Assembly (NCBI GenBank): GCA_039707465.1
Contig: CM077643.1
Coordinates: 63,428,605-63,492,604, forward strand
Length of the DNA: 64,000 nt
Direction of reading: 5' to 3'
Origin: Rhabdophis nuchalis
Taxonomy: Eukaryota > Chordata > Lepidosauria > Squamata > Natricidae
In this document: positions 53,230 to 64,000 of the stretch, in pieces
Numbering within the stretch: position 1 is the first letter of the stretch
Layout of the letters: every line of letters begins with the position of its first letter
Notes under the pieces: generated by a model
Told to the model about the DNA's origin: nothing
What the model saw: only the letters and a program-made list of their open reading frames with translations
Database searches by the model: none
Made by a program: the position numbers and the translations under genes

Positions 53230-54455
53230 ATTACTGTTTCTCCATTTTAAATGTTTACATTGCATATCCAGGCCACATGTTGTCTGTAATCATTGGGTAC
53301 CATGTCTAACTCAAAGGCAGTCTTGATTTAATGTATCTTAAGCAGCAGTTCATGTGGTAAATCTATCATAATACTGTGAGTTCTGATCCCTTCCAAATGA
53401 TACTTATGAACAGATGGGAGGTGATGAATAATTCTATCTCATTTGGTTAAAGACAAAAGTACCCAAACACATTTTTTTCCATCTATCAAGAAACAATGTG
53501 AGAAAGAATGCATACTTTAGAAATACCTAAGTCTTGAACTTATCTAATGGGCAGCTTTCAAAATATTATTGGCTCAGAAAACTAACATTAAAAGTGTTCA
53601 GAATTTCAGAGCTAATTCTTGAAAGGCTTTTAAAAATTTCTCTGTTTGTTGCCACAAAAAGACAAACTGGAGCAGATGGAGTGATATTTAACCACTGGAA
53701 TGTTTGCTTCTATGGGTTTGAATGTTGATTTCAAATTTAGAATGATGTTAGAATTCTATTTTTTCAGGCTATGCTAGCAATAAAAGCTTGATATAAGTAC
53801 ATTTTTAATATAATGTAATGTTGTGAAGTTAGCAGATCTAATGGCAAGATTGCTGGAGATAAATCTTAAGCATCAATTAACTCTAAGCCCTGTCAAGGTT
53901 CCATTGAAACCTCGATTATTTTAATACTTGCATTTTGCAATAAGCTACGTTCCGTGGTTCCTTTGTTCACTTTCTTTGGAATATTTTAAAATCTTCTGTC
54001 TTAATCATGTTATGATTTTGTGATCGAGTCCCTTCGGGGAGAGGGGGCGGTTTCTAAATCTAATAAATTAAATTAAATGATCAGGGTTTAAAATGTTTAA
54101 CAAAATTGATCTTTTGGAATATATAGGTTTATGGGCCTTGCTAAGGTATTGAAACTAAACAACAAAAAGGATTTTACAAAGTAAAATATGTTTGTTTTAA
54201 TGCTGTATGTTTATATACTCATTTATAGTAAAACCTTATTTTAATATATTATTTTTTCTACCTATCTGTTGAATTCATTTACATTTTCATTTGCATTGTA
54301 TAAGATAACTCGACTCCATGACTAGATTAGCAAAATGATTCATTCATGTTGAGAAAGTGTGCCTGAGATCGTATAAAACTTAATCTCTATGGTAATTTAT
54401 AAGTTTAGGAGAGAGGAAGTTTGTGCAAGAAACCTTAAAAAAAACATAACTATGT
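53230..54455 (+). other. BTBD7: BTBD7 intron 2, left part
   Basis: AT-rich intron. A short L2-type LINE terminus (GAGTCCCTTCGGGGAGAGGGGGCGG) lies at 54026-54070 on the + strand. Nothing else is recognised. Confidence 0.5.
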
Positions 54456-54462
54456 CATAGCC

Positions 54463-55163
54463 CCAGGATGACGAACCTATGGCACGCGTGCCACAGGTGG
54501 CACATGGAGCCATTTGTCAGGGCATGTGAGGCATTGCCCTGTCAGCTGGCTAGCGCGCATGTGCGCGCTGGCCAGCTGGGTTCAACCATTTTTAAAGTCA
54601 TTTTTCGCCCTCCCCAGGCTCCAGAGGCTTTATAGGAGGCTTGGGAGGTCGGAAACAGCATCCCCCACTCCCCCCAGAGGCCCTCCGGAGGCTTCAGGAG
54701 CTTTCCTGAAGCCTCCGGAGCGCAAAAAAATCAGCCCAAGGGCAAACCAGAACTTCAACAACGAACTTCCAGTTTGTTTGAAAGGCCATTTTAAGCTCTC
54801 CAGCGCCTTCAGGCGCCTTCTAGAGCCGTCAGGGAAGCCTCCGGAGGATGAAAAGCAACCCAATAGACAAACTGGAAGTCACTTCCGATTTGCTTGTAGG
54901 GTCGTTTTTAGTCCTCTGGAGGCTTTAGGAAAGTTCCTGAAGCCTCGGGAGGGCCTCTGGTGGTGCGGGGGGGTCTGTTTTCACCCTCCTCAGACTCCTA
55001 TAAAGCCTCTGGAGCCTGGGGAGGGCCAAAAAAGCATGTAAAATGTTTTTTACGCATGCATGCTGGAGGGGCGCGCATTGCATTATGAGTATGACACGCC
55101 CGTGCACCTCCCCTGCACTACCCCCCTTATGGTACGCGAGCCAAAAAAGGTTCGCCATCGCTG
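54463..55163. mobile_element. hAT-type non-autonomous element, about 700 bp
   Basis: The left end reads CCAGGATGACGAACCTATGGCACGCG and the right end CGAGCCAAAAAAGGTTCGCCATCGCTG, inverted over about 15 bases. The flanks TCATAGCC (54455-54462) and TCATAGCA (55164-55171) agree at 7 of 8 positions. The interior is GC-rich with repeated AGGCTTxxGGA and CCTCCGGAGG motifs. The ORFs across it are not supported as genes. Confidence 0.75.
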
Positions 55164-55171
55164 TCATAGCA

Positions 55172-56187
55172 TAATATATTAAAATTCTGTGCATCTTTGG
55201 CCAGGTCTGTAATGCATTTGCAAAATTACAAAGGAGCCAACAAGGAAAAGTCAAGGGAAAATCTTCAAACTGGATGGTTTTAATGTAAATCAGACATTGC
55301 TGTAGTTAGAGTAAATACAGTTAAATATACATCAAACTAGATAAAAATAAGACTAAAATTAATATTTAGTTTTGCCACAGAGCCAGAAATATTTCAAGAT
55401 GTTAGATGCACAGCCATAGATATTATATGCCAAACTTTCAAGAAGATCAAATAGAAAGAAAAAACAATCAAGATTTGGAAAATAATGAGAGACGTGGGCA
55501 GAATGCAGTAATTGTGTCAGATGCCTTTTAATATGTTTTTCCTTGCAAATCTTACAAGATATGTTAGTGTATTAGCTTTCCCCAACTGGCAAACAAGATT
55601 CATCCACAAAAATGGAAGAATGAAAGACATGGGATAGACAAAAATAGTAAAACCACAGGAATGCAACTAGGATTTTTCCAGTCAGTTACATATTCCAGAT
55701 GAAAGATAAATGATCTAGGGCATTTTTTATATCTGTAAAAACAGAAAAAATGTTTATTTCTTTAAAAAAATGTTTTTTAAGTCATATTTTGACTTAAAAC
55801 CAGTTTCTAGAATACTGCCATCACTATTTTGTTTAAGAGAGGTAGAAAGAAAAAGAAGTAGGGTAAATAAATATTTTATTTCTCAAAATCTCCATGTATG
55901 GCAAATTTGAGCTAAATAAAAGTTTGGGTTCTTGACAGTTGAAAACTGCCAGTACTGATTCCTATGTGTTTGTTGGTTTGGATAGATGTGGGTAGCTTTT
56001 CCACTAATTTTCTGCATGCAAAAATTTTGTTCAATTTTCTTTATAACTACATTTTGCTTATTTATTGTAAACTATTCTGAACCTTTTCAGATGTTCCATA
56101 TAATAGTTTAAAACTCCAACCAATGCATTTCATTGTTTACACCCTAATTCTGGGCTTTAGGCGTTTTTTTTCCCCTTCTTCTTTCAG
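55172..56187 (+). other. BTBD7: BTBD7 intron 2, right part
   Basis: AT-rich intron ending in the acceptor tract CCCCTTCTTCTTTCAG at 56187. No other feature recognised. Confidence 0.55.
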
Positions 56188-57264
56188 GGACATCATCCTA
56201 TTCCCATCAAGGTTATGGCTGTGAATCTAAACTTTATAGCCTTGAGCATGGCCACGAGAAACCTCAAGATAAGAAAAAGAAAAGTTCTGGCCTTGCTACC
56301 CTCAAAAAGAAGTTTATTAAGCGCCGAAAGTCTAACCGGTCTGCTGATCATGCCAAGCAGATGCGCGAGCTCCTCTCCGGCTGGGATGTCAGGGATGTCA
56401 ATGCGTTAGTGGAAGAGTATGAAGGAACGTCAGCCTTAAAAGAGCTTTCTCTGCAAGCTAGTTTGGCAAGACCAGAAGCCAGGACGCTGCAGAAGGACAT
56501 GGCTGAACTGTACGAGTTTAAATACTGCACTGATGTCGATCTAATATTTCAAGAGACTTGCTTCCCTGTGCATCGTGCAATTTTGGCTGCAAGGTGCCCA
56601 TTTTTTAAGACCCTCCTTTCTTCCTCACCAGAATATGGTGCAGAGATTATAATGGACATCAACACAGCTGGCATCGACCTGCCCATGTTTTCGGCTTTGC
56701 TACACTACCTATACACGGGTGAATTTGGGATGGAAGATTCGAGGTTTCAGAACGTGGACATTCTCATGCAGCTTAGTGAGGAATTTGGAACACCAAATTC
56801 TCTCGATGTTGACATGCGAGGGCTGTTGGATTACATGTGCTATTATGATGTGGTTCTCAGTTTTTCATCCGACTCTGAACTTGTTGAAGCTTATGGCGGA
56901 AGTCAGGGCTGCTTAGATGAGCTCAGAGCACACAAAGCTATTATTTCATCACGCTCACCTTTCTTCCGGCATCTGTTACAGAGGAGGATACGAACCGGAG
57001 AAGAAATTACAGATCGAACACTAAGGACTCCAACACGGATTATACTAGATGAATCTATCATACCAAAAAAATATGTGAGGGTAATTTTAAACTGTATGTA
57101 TACAGATTTGGTGGACCTCTCTATTTTGCACAGCAGTCCATCAGTAGGGAGTCTAAGTGAGGTCCAGGCTCTTGTAGCAGGAAAAACAAGCATGACAAAG
57201 GCCGAAGAAGCTATGGAACTGTACCACATAGCACTTTTCCTGGAGTTCAGTATGCTTGCACAAG
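56188..57264 (+). CDS. BTBD7: BTBD7, exon encoding both BTB/POZ domains
   Basis: This exon encodes residues 28 to 386 of BTBD7, a BTB/BACK protein that regulates epithelial cell adhesion and cleft formation in branching organs. A basic tract (KKKFIKRRKSNR, about residues 66-78) could serve nuclear entry. The first BTB domain begins at about residue 140 (CTDVDLIFQE, FPVHRAILAARCPFF). The second begins at about 245 (CYYDVVLSFSSDSEL, AHKAIISSRSPFF). The C-terminal BACK domain and the long tail must lie beyond the window. The acceptor is TTTCAG at 56187 and the donor CAAG|GTAAAT at 57265, both phase 1. The translation is collinear with the vertebrate protein with no stop or frameshift, so the gene looks functional. 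Confidence 0.97.
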
Positions 57265-57754
57265 GTAAATAATTATTTTATTCCTTTAAAAGCACACTGC
57301 AATGTTTAAATCTGGATGGATTTTTAAATTTTCTTCTTGATAGTTCCTGCCCTTCTTTTTTAGGCGAGGTTTCTAAAATTATCCTGCTGTGGAATTATTA
57401 TTAGCTTCATGTAATTTTAGTCAATTAACTATACATTTTTCGGAATACATTACTGAACAGAGCTATATTTAATGAGGCTTACTTTTATGTTTTGTGTGTG
57501 TGCGTGCGTGCATACACGTTTGTGTTTATGTGTATGTTATCTTTAAGTTGCAGATGGCTATCAATTATTTCAGGAAAAAAACTTGTTTTTGATGCATGTG
57601 TGAGCTACACTAGTCACCATATTAGAGATATTCCTCCTTTTGTAAGTTATGGTCGACATTATAAATGCTGTACTATTTTACAAAGAACTGGCTCCTAACT
57701 TGATTGATCTCTTCAACCGAAGATAACTGTATTAGGAGTGGTTACTTTATATAG

Positions 57755-58066
57755 GTAAAGGTAAAGGTTCCAGTCGCACATATGTGCAAATTGCCAAAGA
57801 GCCAGCACTGTCCGAAGACATCTCCATGGTCATGTGTCCAGGATGACTAAATACTGAAGGCACATGGAATGCTGTTACCTTCCCACCAAAGGTGGTTCCT
57901 ATTTTTCTACTCTCATTTTTACTTGCTTTTGAATTGCTAGGTTGGCAGAAGCTGGGACAATTAATGGGAGCTCACTCCGTTATGTGATGCTGGGGATTCG
58001 AACAGCCGACCTTTCTGATCGACAAGCTCAGCATCTTAGCCACTGAGCCACCGTGTCCCGACCTTC
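57755..58066 (-). mobile_element. Sauria-SINE-like tRNA-derived SINE
   Basis: On the - strand it begins GGGACACGGTGGCTCAGTGGC, has a B box TGTTCGAATCCC, and ends with ACCTTTACC repeats. The flanks CTTTATATAG (57745-57754) and CTTTATGTAG (58067-58076) form a 10-bp duplication with one mismatch. It is a sister of 8134-8485. Confidence 0.85.
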
Positions 58067-58883
58067 CTTTATGTAGCAATATCTATAGGAAGCTGCTGTT
58101 TACAGTCGGATTATTGTTTGGTCTTGCAAACCAACTGACAGCAGCTTTCTAGGGTTTCAGAGAAAGGTCTTTCACAGTTTTGCTTAGGCGATGTGGAAAT
58201 TAAATATTGAATGTTTGATGTTTATATATTTCTTAAGTAGAGCCTCTCCCAAATAACCAAGCAAGTAGCAGTTCTATAAAGGTTCACTACCTAACAAAAT
58301 ATTTTCTTGCTAATTAATATATTTATTTTAAAAGAGATTTGCTAGAAATCTGCTTTAGTTAGAAAAAAGGCACATTCCTGCAAAATGGCTTCAATTTTGA
58401 AAACCTCTTATTGCTTCGCACATGAACCTATATTTCAAAATAGATTATGTAAATCAAAAGTATGCATGGATTGGATACAAAAGTCCCATCCAGGTGCACA
58501 GGAAGGAGATTTATACAAACTTCAGCATTGCAAAAGAAATGCCATAAGTAAATTTGCATTTCTAGTACATGTATCTGTGAAGAAGCCTGTTTGAACATAA
58601 TAGGTCTTCTGAATAATATTGTGAAAAATTGCAGGATTAATGCAGAGGGAATTTGTACGGACATTCCAGTCCCAATTGTGATTTTAAGTCAGTGCAACCA
58701 TAAAGCGCTGTCACGTGCTGATTTTACAACCATTTTTACCAGAATGATTAAGTGCATTATATAGTTGTTAAGGGAATCTTGACTTTGCTTGTTGAAAACC
58801 TGCTGAAAACTCACAAGTCACAATAATGTTACTGCAAAACATTGCAGTTTTATCATAAGAATGTGAACAGGATGCCAACCAAC

Positions 58884-59108
58884 CAGTGGTGGGATTCCCT
58901 TACCTTTCTTACTGGTTCACAAATGTGAGCCTGCTCGCTTCGCTTGCACGTGCCACCTTCTGCGAATGCACACCATCTTCTGTGCATGTGTACCTCCTTC
59001 TGTGCATGCACAGAAGGTCACACATTGCTTCGGGGTGGGTGGGCAGAGCCTCCTGCAGCCGCCAACGGTTCGCTTGAACCGGAGAGAACTGGCTGAATAC
59101 CACCTCTG
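58884..59108. mobile_element. hAT-type MITE, CAGTGGTGGGA family
   Basis: It starts CAGTGGTGGGATTCC and ends CTGAATACCACCTCTG, with perfect 8-bp duplications CAACCAAC (58876-58883 and 59109-59116). The interior has tandem-like TTCTGTGCATG units at 58967-59010. Confidence 0.88.
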
Positions 59109-59129
59109 CAACCAACCCAAATTGGGATC

Positions 59130-59255
59130 ACATGACTGTTGGGGTGATGCTACACTTGTAACTACAAGGACTAGTCATCAGTCAATTTTCTGAGTCTGTT
59201 GTAACTTTAAACTGCTGTTAAAATGTACCAGCATAAGGCAAGGACTACCTGCACT
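59130..59255. mobile_element. Tigger/mariner-like fragment
   Basis: GGGATCACATGACTGTTGGGG and AAGGCAAGGACTACCTGCA resemble the right half of the family. A matching left piece (GTGCAACCATAAAGCGCTGTCACGTG) lies at 58690-58720, before the hAT MITE that splits them. Confidence 0.4.
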
Positions 59256-60177
59256 TTACAGAAGTGGAAATATGTGACCTGCAGTATCAGTTATGTTTCT
59301 CTATGGACTTCTGGTCACTCTCCTATTCAGTTATTTGAATTTCACTCAGATAATTTCCCTGTAAATGTCCAATTAATGCTTATCATGTGCTCAGATTTGA
59401 GTATTAAGTTTCATAGTGGTTTTTGAAACTATTCTGTATAACGCATGCAGGAAAGGGAAGTGAGATGAAGGAAAATGAACAGAGTAATATGTTCAGTGAT
59501 TTATTTTTTTCTGCACTTGTAATAACATACAGTATATATTTAAAAACTCATTGATATACCACTTCAAGATTTATGAGGGGTCTCATTAAAAGAAAAGCTA
59601 GTCAAATACTAGTTTATGTATTTACTTCTATGTCATTTCTTCTATCTGTTCTAGTTTGAGCCTCTGACATGGTAACTATGGGGCTAAATGGGAAGACCTG
59701 ATTAAGGAAGTGATTGGTGCTAGGAGGCCAGTAAACCTGTCTTCCATTCCAGTCTAAATAAAGTTAAATAAATTATATTTCAGGACCAGTTGAAAAATGC
59801 GGTTGATGAATTGCTTTTGAAATCAGTAGACAGTCCACATTGGACCTTTCTCTATTTATTACAGTTTTCCCTTGGGGATGCAGTCACGTTTTTCTTACGA
59901 CTTTTGATAGCGTAAGAAGCATTGGATCCTTTTAAACAACTTGATCCTCTTCATTTCCAAACAGAGGCTTTCTGCTTTCCTAAAGACAATGTATTTTTGT
60001 AAAAAAAAAAAAAAAAAACCCGATTATGCAAAAATATAGTTTGACATAATTTCTTTGACATATTGAGGACATATTTGAGGAACTTAAGAGCAGTAAGAAG
60101 CTTATAAAATGGGAAATGGATTATTATAATTGAAAATGTAGGAAGAACAATGCATGCATGTTTGTAAATTAGCTTTT

Positions 60178-60238
60178 CAGCCAAGATGTCCAGTATCTTA
60201 ATCGTTGAGCCACAGCACTGCCCAATAATAGTCAAAAC
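60178..60238 (-). mobile_element. tRNA-like SINE head fragment
   Basis: The - strand reads GGGCAGTGCTGTGGCTCAACGATTAAGATACTGGAC, a recognisable tRNA-related SINE start. Only about 60 bases remain. Confidence 0.45.
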
Positions 60239-60535
60239 CCTTAATTTACTGTTGTTTACATTTCTAATACAGCCCAAAAAGTCTCTTGTAGCTGAGCTTT
60301 CACAACAAAACATAAAACAAAACTGGAAAAACGAAAGTATACCTATAGATGAAAATGTAATGTAATAAAGAAAATACTAGACTGCGCCAAAATGGACAGG
60401 TTAACGATGAAAATTAAGGATAAAGAGGAAACAGAGTATTTTTTAACATGGGACTTATTTTATGAATAGTTAGAAAACAGAAGCAGAAATTAGTACATTT
60501 ATAATTAGGAATGACTAACAAAATAGAGGTAAATG

Positions 60536-60700
<165 letters not shown>

Positions 60701-61493
60701 GCATAACATAAGCAATATTATCATTGGATTATATTTTATTACAAATAAAATTGTATAGAATGACTACAAGTGAAGATTATTTTGTATATATAATGAAAAT
60801 AATAGCTATAATTATGATATTATGTATATTATGAAAGTTCCCATCAGAGGTTAAAAGAAATAAGAGAGTTTTTAAAAACAAATAGAATACAAAACCCTTG
60901 TAATAAAATCCAGTGTAAATGTAAATCAAATCAGACCACTTTCAGTACCCAAGGAAGAGTCTGTTCACCATTGACTTTCATATGAGGAAAGTGAAAGTGA
61001 TTCACAACCCCAAAATAAAGCAGTAAAATATATGCAAAAAAATTAACATTAAAATCCAGCAAAGGATTAGAATAAATCAACATTCAGCCAGTCAATTAAC
61101 AATTGAAAATAAAAGTCAAAAAGATAAATAAAACTTTAAAACGTTCAGCCAAAATAGAGGCACACTTAAAAAAAAAAAAACTACAGCCCAAAGGAAAAGA
61201 TGGAAACCCAATCCTACATCTGCTCCTACCAAGCATTGCAATTCAATTGAGATTCCTCTTCCCAGGTAAAAGGATCATCTGCGATTGTCATTTAGGGGTC
61301 ATTTAGGGTCATTCCTAATTGTTCCCATTTAAATCTGGGGAGCACGCCACCAAAGAACCAGCTTTAGCGGAAAAATCAGCTGCTTGTCAGGAGGGAAAAA
61401 ACAACCTGGCCACTCATTAGGCCATTTTCAGATGATTCCATGAGCACAAAAATTCTGTATGCTACCTAGCTTCCCTGCTTTGTGAGCTTATGC

Positions 61494-61628
61494 CAGGGAT
61501 GTCCAAACTTGGGAACTTTAAGACTTGTGGACTTCAACTCCCAGAATTCCCCAGCCAGCTATGCTGGCTGGGGAATTCTGGGAGTTGAAGTCCACAAGTC
61601 TTAAAGTTCCCAAGTTTGGACATCCCTG
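61494..61628. mobile_element. Palindromic hAT-type MITE
   Basis: This 135-bp near-perfect palindrome runs from CAGGGATGTCCAAACTTGGG to CCCAAGTTTGGACATCCCTG, with perfect 8-bp duplications GCTTATGC (61486-61493 and 61629-61636). Its two arms are almost identical, indicating recent insertion. Confidence 0.92.
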
Positions 61629-61884
61629 GCTTATGCTATCAGCTTCTCTACTTTCTGAGCTATTCCCTGCTTCTCACTGAAATTAATCCTGCCTAATTTT
61701 CCTCCAAAGGTATGTATGCATTTGAGTAAATTATGTATGCACTGGCCACAGGCCACACTGGGGGGGAAAACATTAAAATTAATTTTAATTGAATTTATTA
61801 AAATTAATTGCCTAAAAAGGTATGCCATTTGTAAACTAGATTGATTTCCCCCCTCTGTTGAAATACACACACACGTAAACAAAA

Positions 61885-61990
61885 TTTTATTTATTTATAC
61901 TTCACATTTCCCAACTGCCTATCTCCCTCAGCGAGGAAGTCTGGATAGTGCACAATAAAACATTGAAATATTAAACAATATATAAAAATT
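61885..61990 (-). mobile_element. LINE 3' terminus
   Basis: TTTATTTATTTATACTTCAC and CTATCTCCCTCAGCGAGGAAGTCTGG resemble a degenerate LINE 3' end like those at 9040 and 38200. Short and old. Confidence 0.4.
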
Positions 61991-62549
61991 GAAATGTGAA
62001 ATGTTGAGTTAAATTTTTTAAAAGATTATAATTTTTTAAGGAGGTAAGAATAATTAACCTTGTTAAAAATTGGTTGACAAAGGCAAAGGGAAGCTCTGGT
62101 GGCTTTATACCAACCCCATGTCTGTTCCGCAAGGGCACAGAACGGGTGGGTTGCTATGAATTCGGCCGAGTTTGAGAGAACCTATAGCTAACGTTATGGC
62201 CAATTTGGAGAACCTCCAAATCCCAACACTGGCTGGCCCCACCGTCTTCTCCCACCCCATCCCTCCCAAGAGTCTCCACACAGCCTGGAGGGCCTCTGGA
62301 GCCCAGGGCATGATGTTTTCACCCTCCCAGAGGCACAAGGAAAGCCTCTAGAGCCTGGAGAAGGTGAAACTGGGGGTGTGGTGTGATGCAGGAGGCCAAG
62401 TAGGCCATGCCCACCCAGAAACTGGGCAGAGAACCCATTGCTGAAATTTGTGAAGTCCCCAGGAGTACTCTGAAAGCTCTTCATGCCTCCCCTCTTTTTT
62501 TTCTTTTTTCCAAAAAACGAGGCATGCAGAGGGTTTGGGAGGCCTACAG

Positions 62550-62679
62550 CAGGGGTCCCCAACCTTTGCAACTTTAAGTCTGAAGGACTTCAGCTCCCAG
62601 AATTCTCCAGCCAGCTGGCTGGAGAATTCTGGGAGCTGAAGTCCTTCAGACTTAAAGTTGCAAAGGTTGGGGACCCCTG
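62550..62679. mobile_element. Palindromic hAT-type MITE
   Basis: This 130-bp near-perfect palindrome runs from CAGGGGTCCCCAACC to GGTTGGGGACCCCTG, with perfect 8-bp duplications GCCTACAG (62542-62549 and 62680-62687). It belongs to the same subfamily as 17698 and 49885. Confidence 0.92.
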
Positions 62680-62719
62680 GCCTACAGAGTACAAAAGCTT
62701 TTTTTAAAAATTTGCCTCT

Positions 62720-62776
62720 TCAAAATCATAGTGAGTTTTATACTCCGGTGCGTCTTATAGTCCAAAAAATATGGTA
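62720..62776. mobile_element. End of a TA-flanked MITE
   Basis: The complement reads TACCATATTTTTTGGACTATAAGACGCACCGG, the common terminus of a vertebrate TA-flanked element. Only one end is recognisable. Confidence 0.4.
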
Positions 62777-64000
62777 TTTACAATTTTAGTCTATTTAGTC
62801 TGCATACTATCCTTGTTCTTTCTCATTTCCATTAAGGTAAGTGACTATGGAACTATTTGGTGCCCCTTGATCCAAGATGACCCACGAGTACCTGAAGAAT
62901 CTGATTTTTCAGAGTTATTATTTGTGTCTGAAGGCTTCTGCATCCATTTCATAGCCCTTTGAAATCATGACAGTACTGTAGTGCTTTTATTTCTACTCCC
63001 TTTATGTTGTACTTCTGGTGGTTCTGTTTTGGTTGTCCATTGTGTCTTCCTTTACCTGTCCAGTGTTTTCTTGCTTTAATTTGTGACTTAAACCTTACTG
63101 CTAACAGATTGAAGATTGCGCAGAAACTGAGTTGACAAGATTGTAGAGGTACAGATGGTGCCTGTGAAAGGTGGCACATAGCCCTTAGGAATTGAAATAT
63201 TGTTGGTTGGTTGCCTTCCAAGTATATTCATGGTGCTTACCTTGATTTACAAAGACATACCCGCTCTGGGCCCAACTCGCCTGTCCTGCATTATTAGAAC
63301 TTCAAAGGGACAACTTTTATAATCCTGCCACAAATGTATACTAACAATGACAATTCTGCTTTATCTTTCATAGAGCTACTACAAAGGAATAAACTGCTCT
63401 TGGAGATGAGATTTCCCCCCTTGTTTGTTACAGTTAAGAAGAGATTCAAAATATTTAATTTTTATCAGTGTTCTTGAGTGTTTTAGTGATTATTCAATTT
63501 TTGGGAATGAACAATGTATGTATATTTGTAAAGTATAAGCCAGGGAGAAATTTTGTTTACTATCGTCCTTAACAGTGTTAGGTTACTTCAAGAAAATAGA
63601 CATCAAATATTATGTGTTGAGCATATCGAGAGGGAGGAGAGAGATTATGCTGAATTAAGTATCACATTAATGTTTGCATTGTTAGATCCTGCAGGCCATT
63701 GTCCTGCCTTGTTAGTGGAGTACTTAAAGATTCAGTATGAATCTTTGTTCTTTTTCAGGTGTTCATTCCATATGCCTTTATGCTGAGCAAATGTTTTCTT
63801 AACTTAGGAGGATGCCCAAGGTTAATACGTATATTTAACCAGAATACTTTATGAAAAGATATAAATAATGAAATATTTTTAAAATGCAATTATAGATCTA
63901 AAAAGACTAAAATAATCCTTCATAATGAAAAAAGAGTGTTTTTATTCATTTTTTCTTCCTAGCAATTGGAATCGGGCTACTGAAAAAGTGAGAATTAATT

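Noticed and set aside
54514..55041. 175-codon ORF as a gene
   Set aside because: It lies wholly within the hAT-type element at 54463-55163, and the repeated motifs explain its open frame.
63740..63786. Possible next BTBD7 exon after CTTTTTCAG at 63758
   Set aside because: The acceptor looks plausible, but the following frame soon stops and does not resemble the BTBD7 segment expected after residue 386.

Overview
This is vertebrate genomic DNA, almost certainly from a squamate reptile and more likely a snake than a lizard. I base that on the repeat content: tRNA-derived SINEs ending in an ACCTTT-type tail (Sauria-SINE-like), many L2- and CR1-type LINE fragments, L1 pieces, hAT palindromic MITEs and a GATA/GACA microsatellite. 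The only host gene I can support is BTBD7 on the + strand. It has a CpG-island promoter and non-coding first exon near 29.3-29.9 kb, the start-codon exon at 53036-53223, and a large exon carrying the two BTB domains at 56188-57264. The rest of the gene lies beyond the right edge. BTBD7 is a BTB/BACK-domain protein involved in epithelial cell dynamics during branching morphogenesis. In human, UNC79 sits head-to-head with BTBD7 across a shared promoter, so the left 29 kb may be UNC79 intron 1 on the - strand, but I found no UNC79 coding exon.

Layout, left to right. 1-9.7 kb: an ORF1-only L1-derived piece, fragments of L2- and CR1-type LINEs, an L1 reverse-transcriptase fragment, two tRNA-derived SINEs and a hAT MITE. 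10.21-16.09 kb: an apparently complete, very young DIRS-type tyrosine-recombinase retrotransposon with gag, RT/RNase H/methylase-like pol, recombinase, inverted terminal repeats and an internal complementary region. 16.1-20.2 kb: an unclassified repeat interrupted by hAT MITEs, then a candidate solo LTR. 20.47-23.3 kb: a long L2-type LINE. 23.3-24.85 kb: a second ORF1-only L1 derivative. 25-28.4 kb: LINE tails and a TA-flanked MITE. 28.74-28.96 kb: a palindromic insertion with a 15-bp target duplication just upstream of the CpG island.

29.3-53.0 kb is BTBD7 intron 1. It holds a long antisense L2-type LINE (32.6-35.3 kb), a nearly intact CR1-like LINE with a one-base frameshift (38.9-41.4 kb), many MITEs and LINE-seeded microsatellites. 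53.2-56.2 kb is the next intron, with a 700-bp hAT-like insertion. 57.3-64 kb is intronic, with a SINE, hAT MITEs and the GATA/GACA microsatellite.

The most interesting items are the intact DIRS element, the pair of ORF1-only L1 derivatives, the palindromic insertion and a separate degraded hammerhead-like motif, a set of palindromic hAT MITEs with intact 8-bp target duplications, and an upstream ORF ending 5 nt before the BTBD7 start codon. Family names are my recognition from sequence alone; no search was run.
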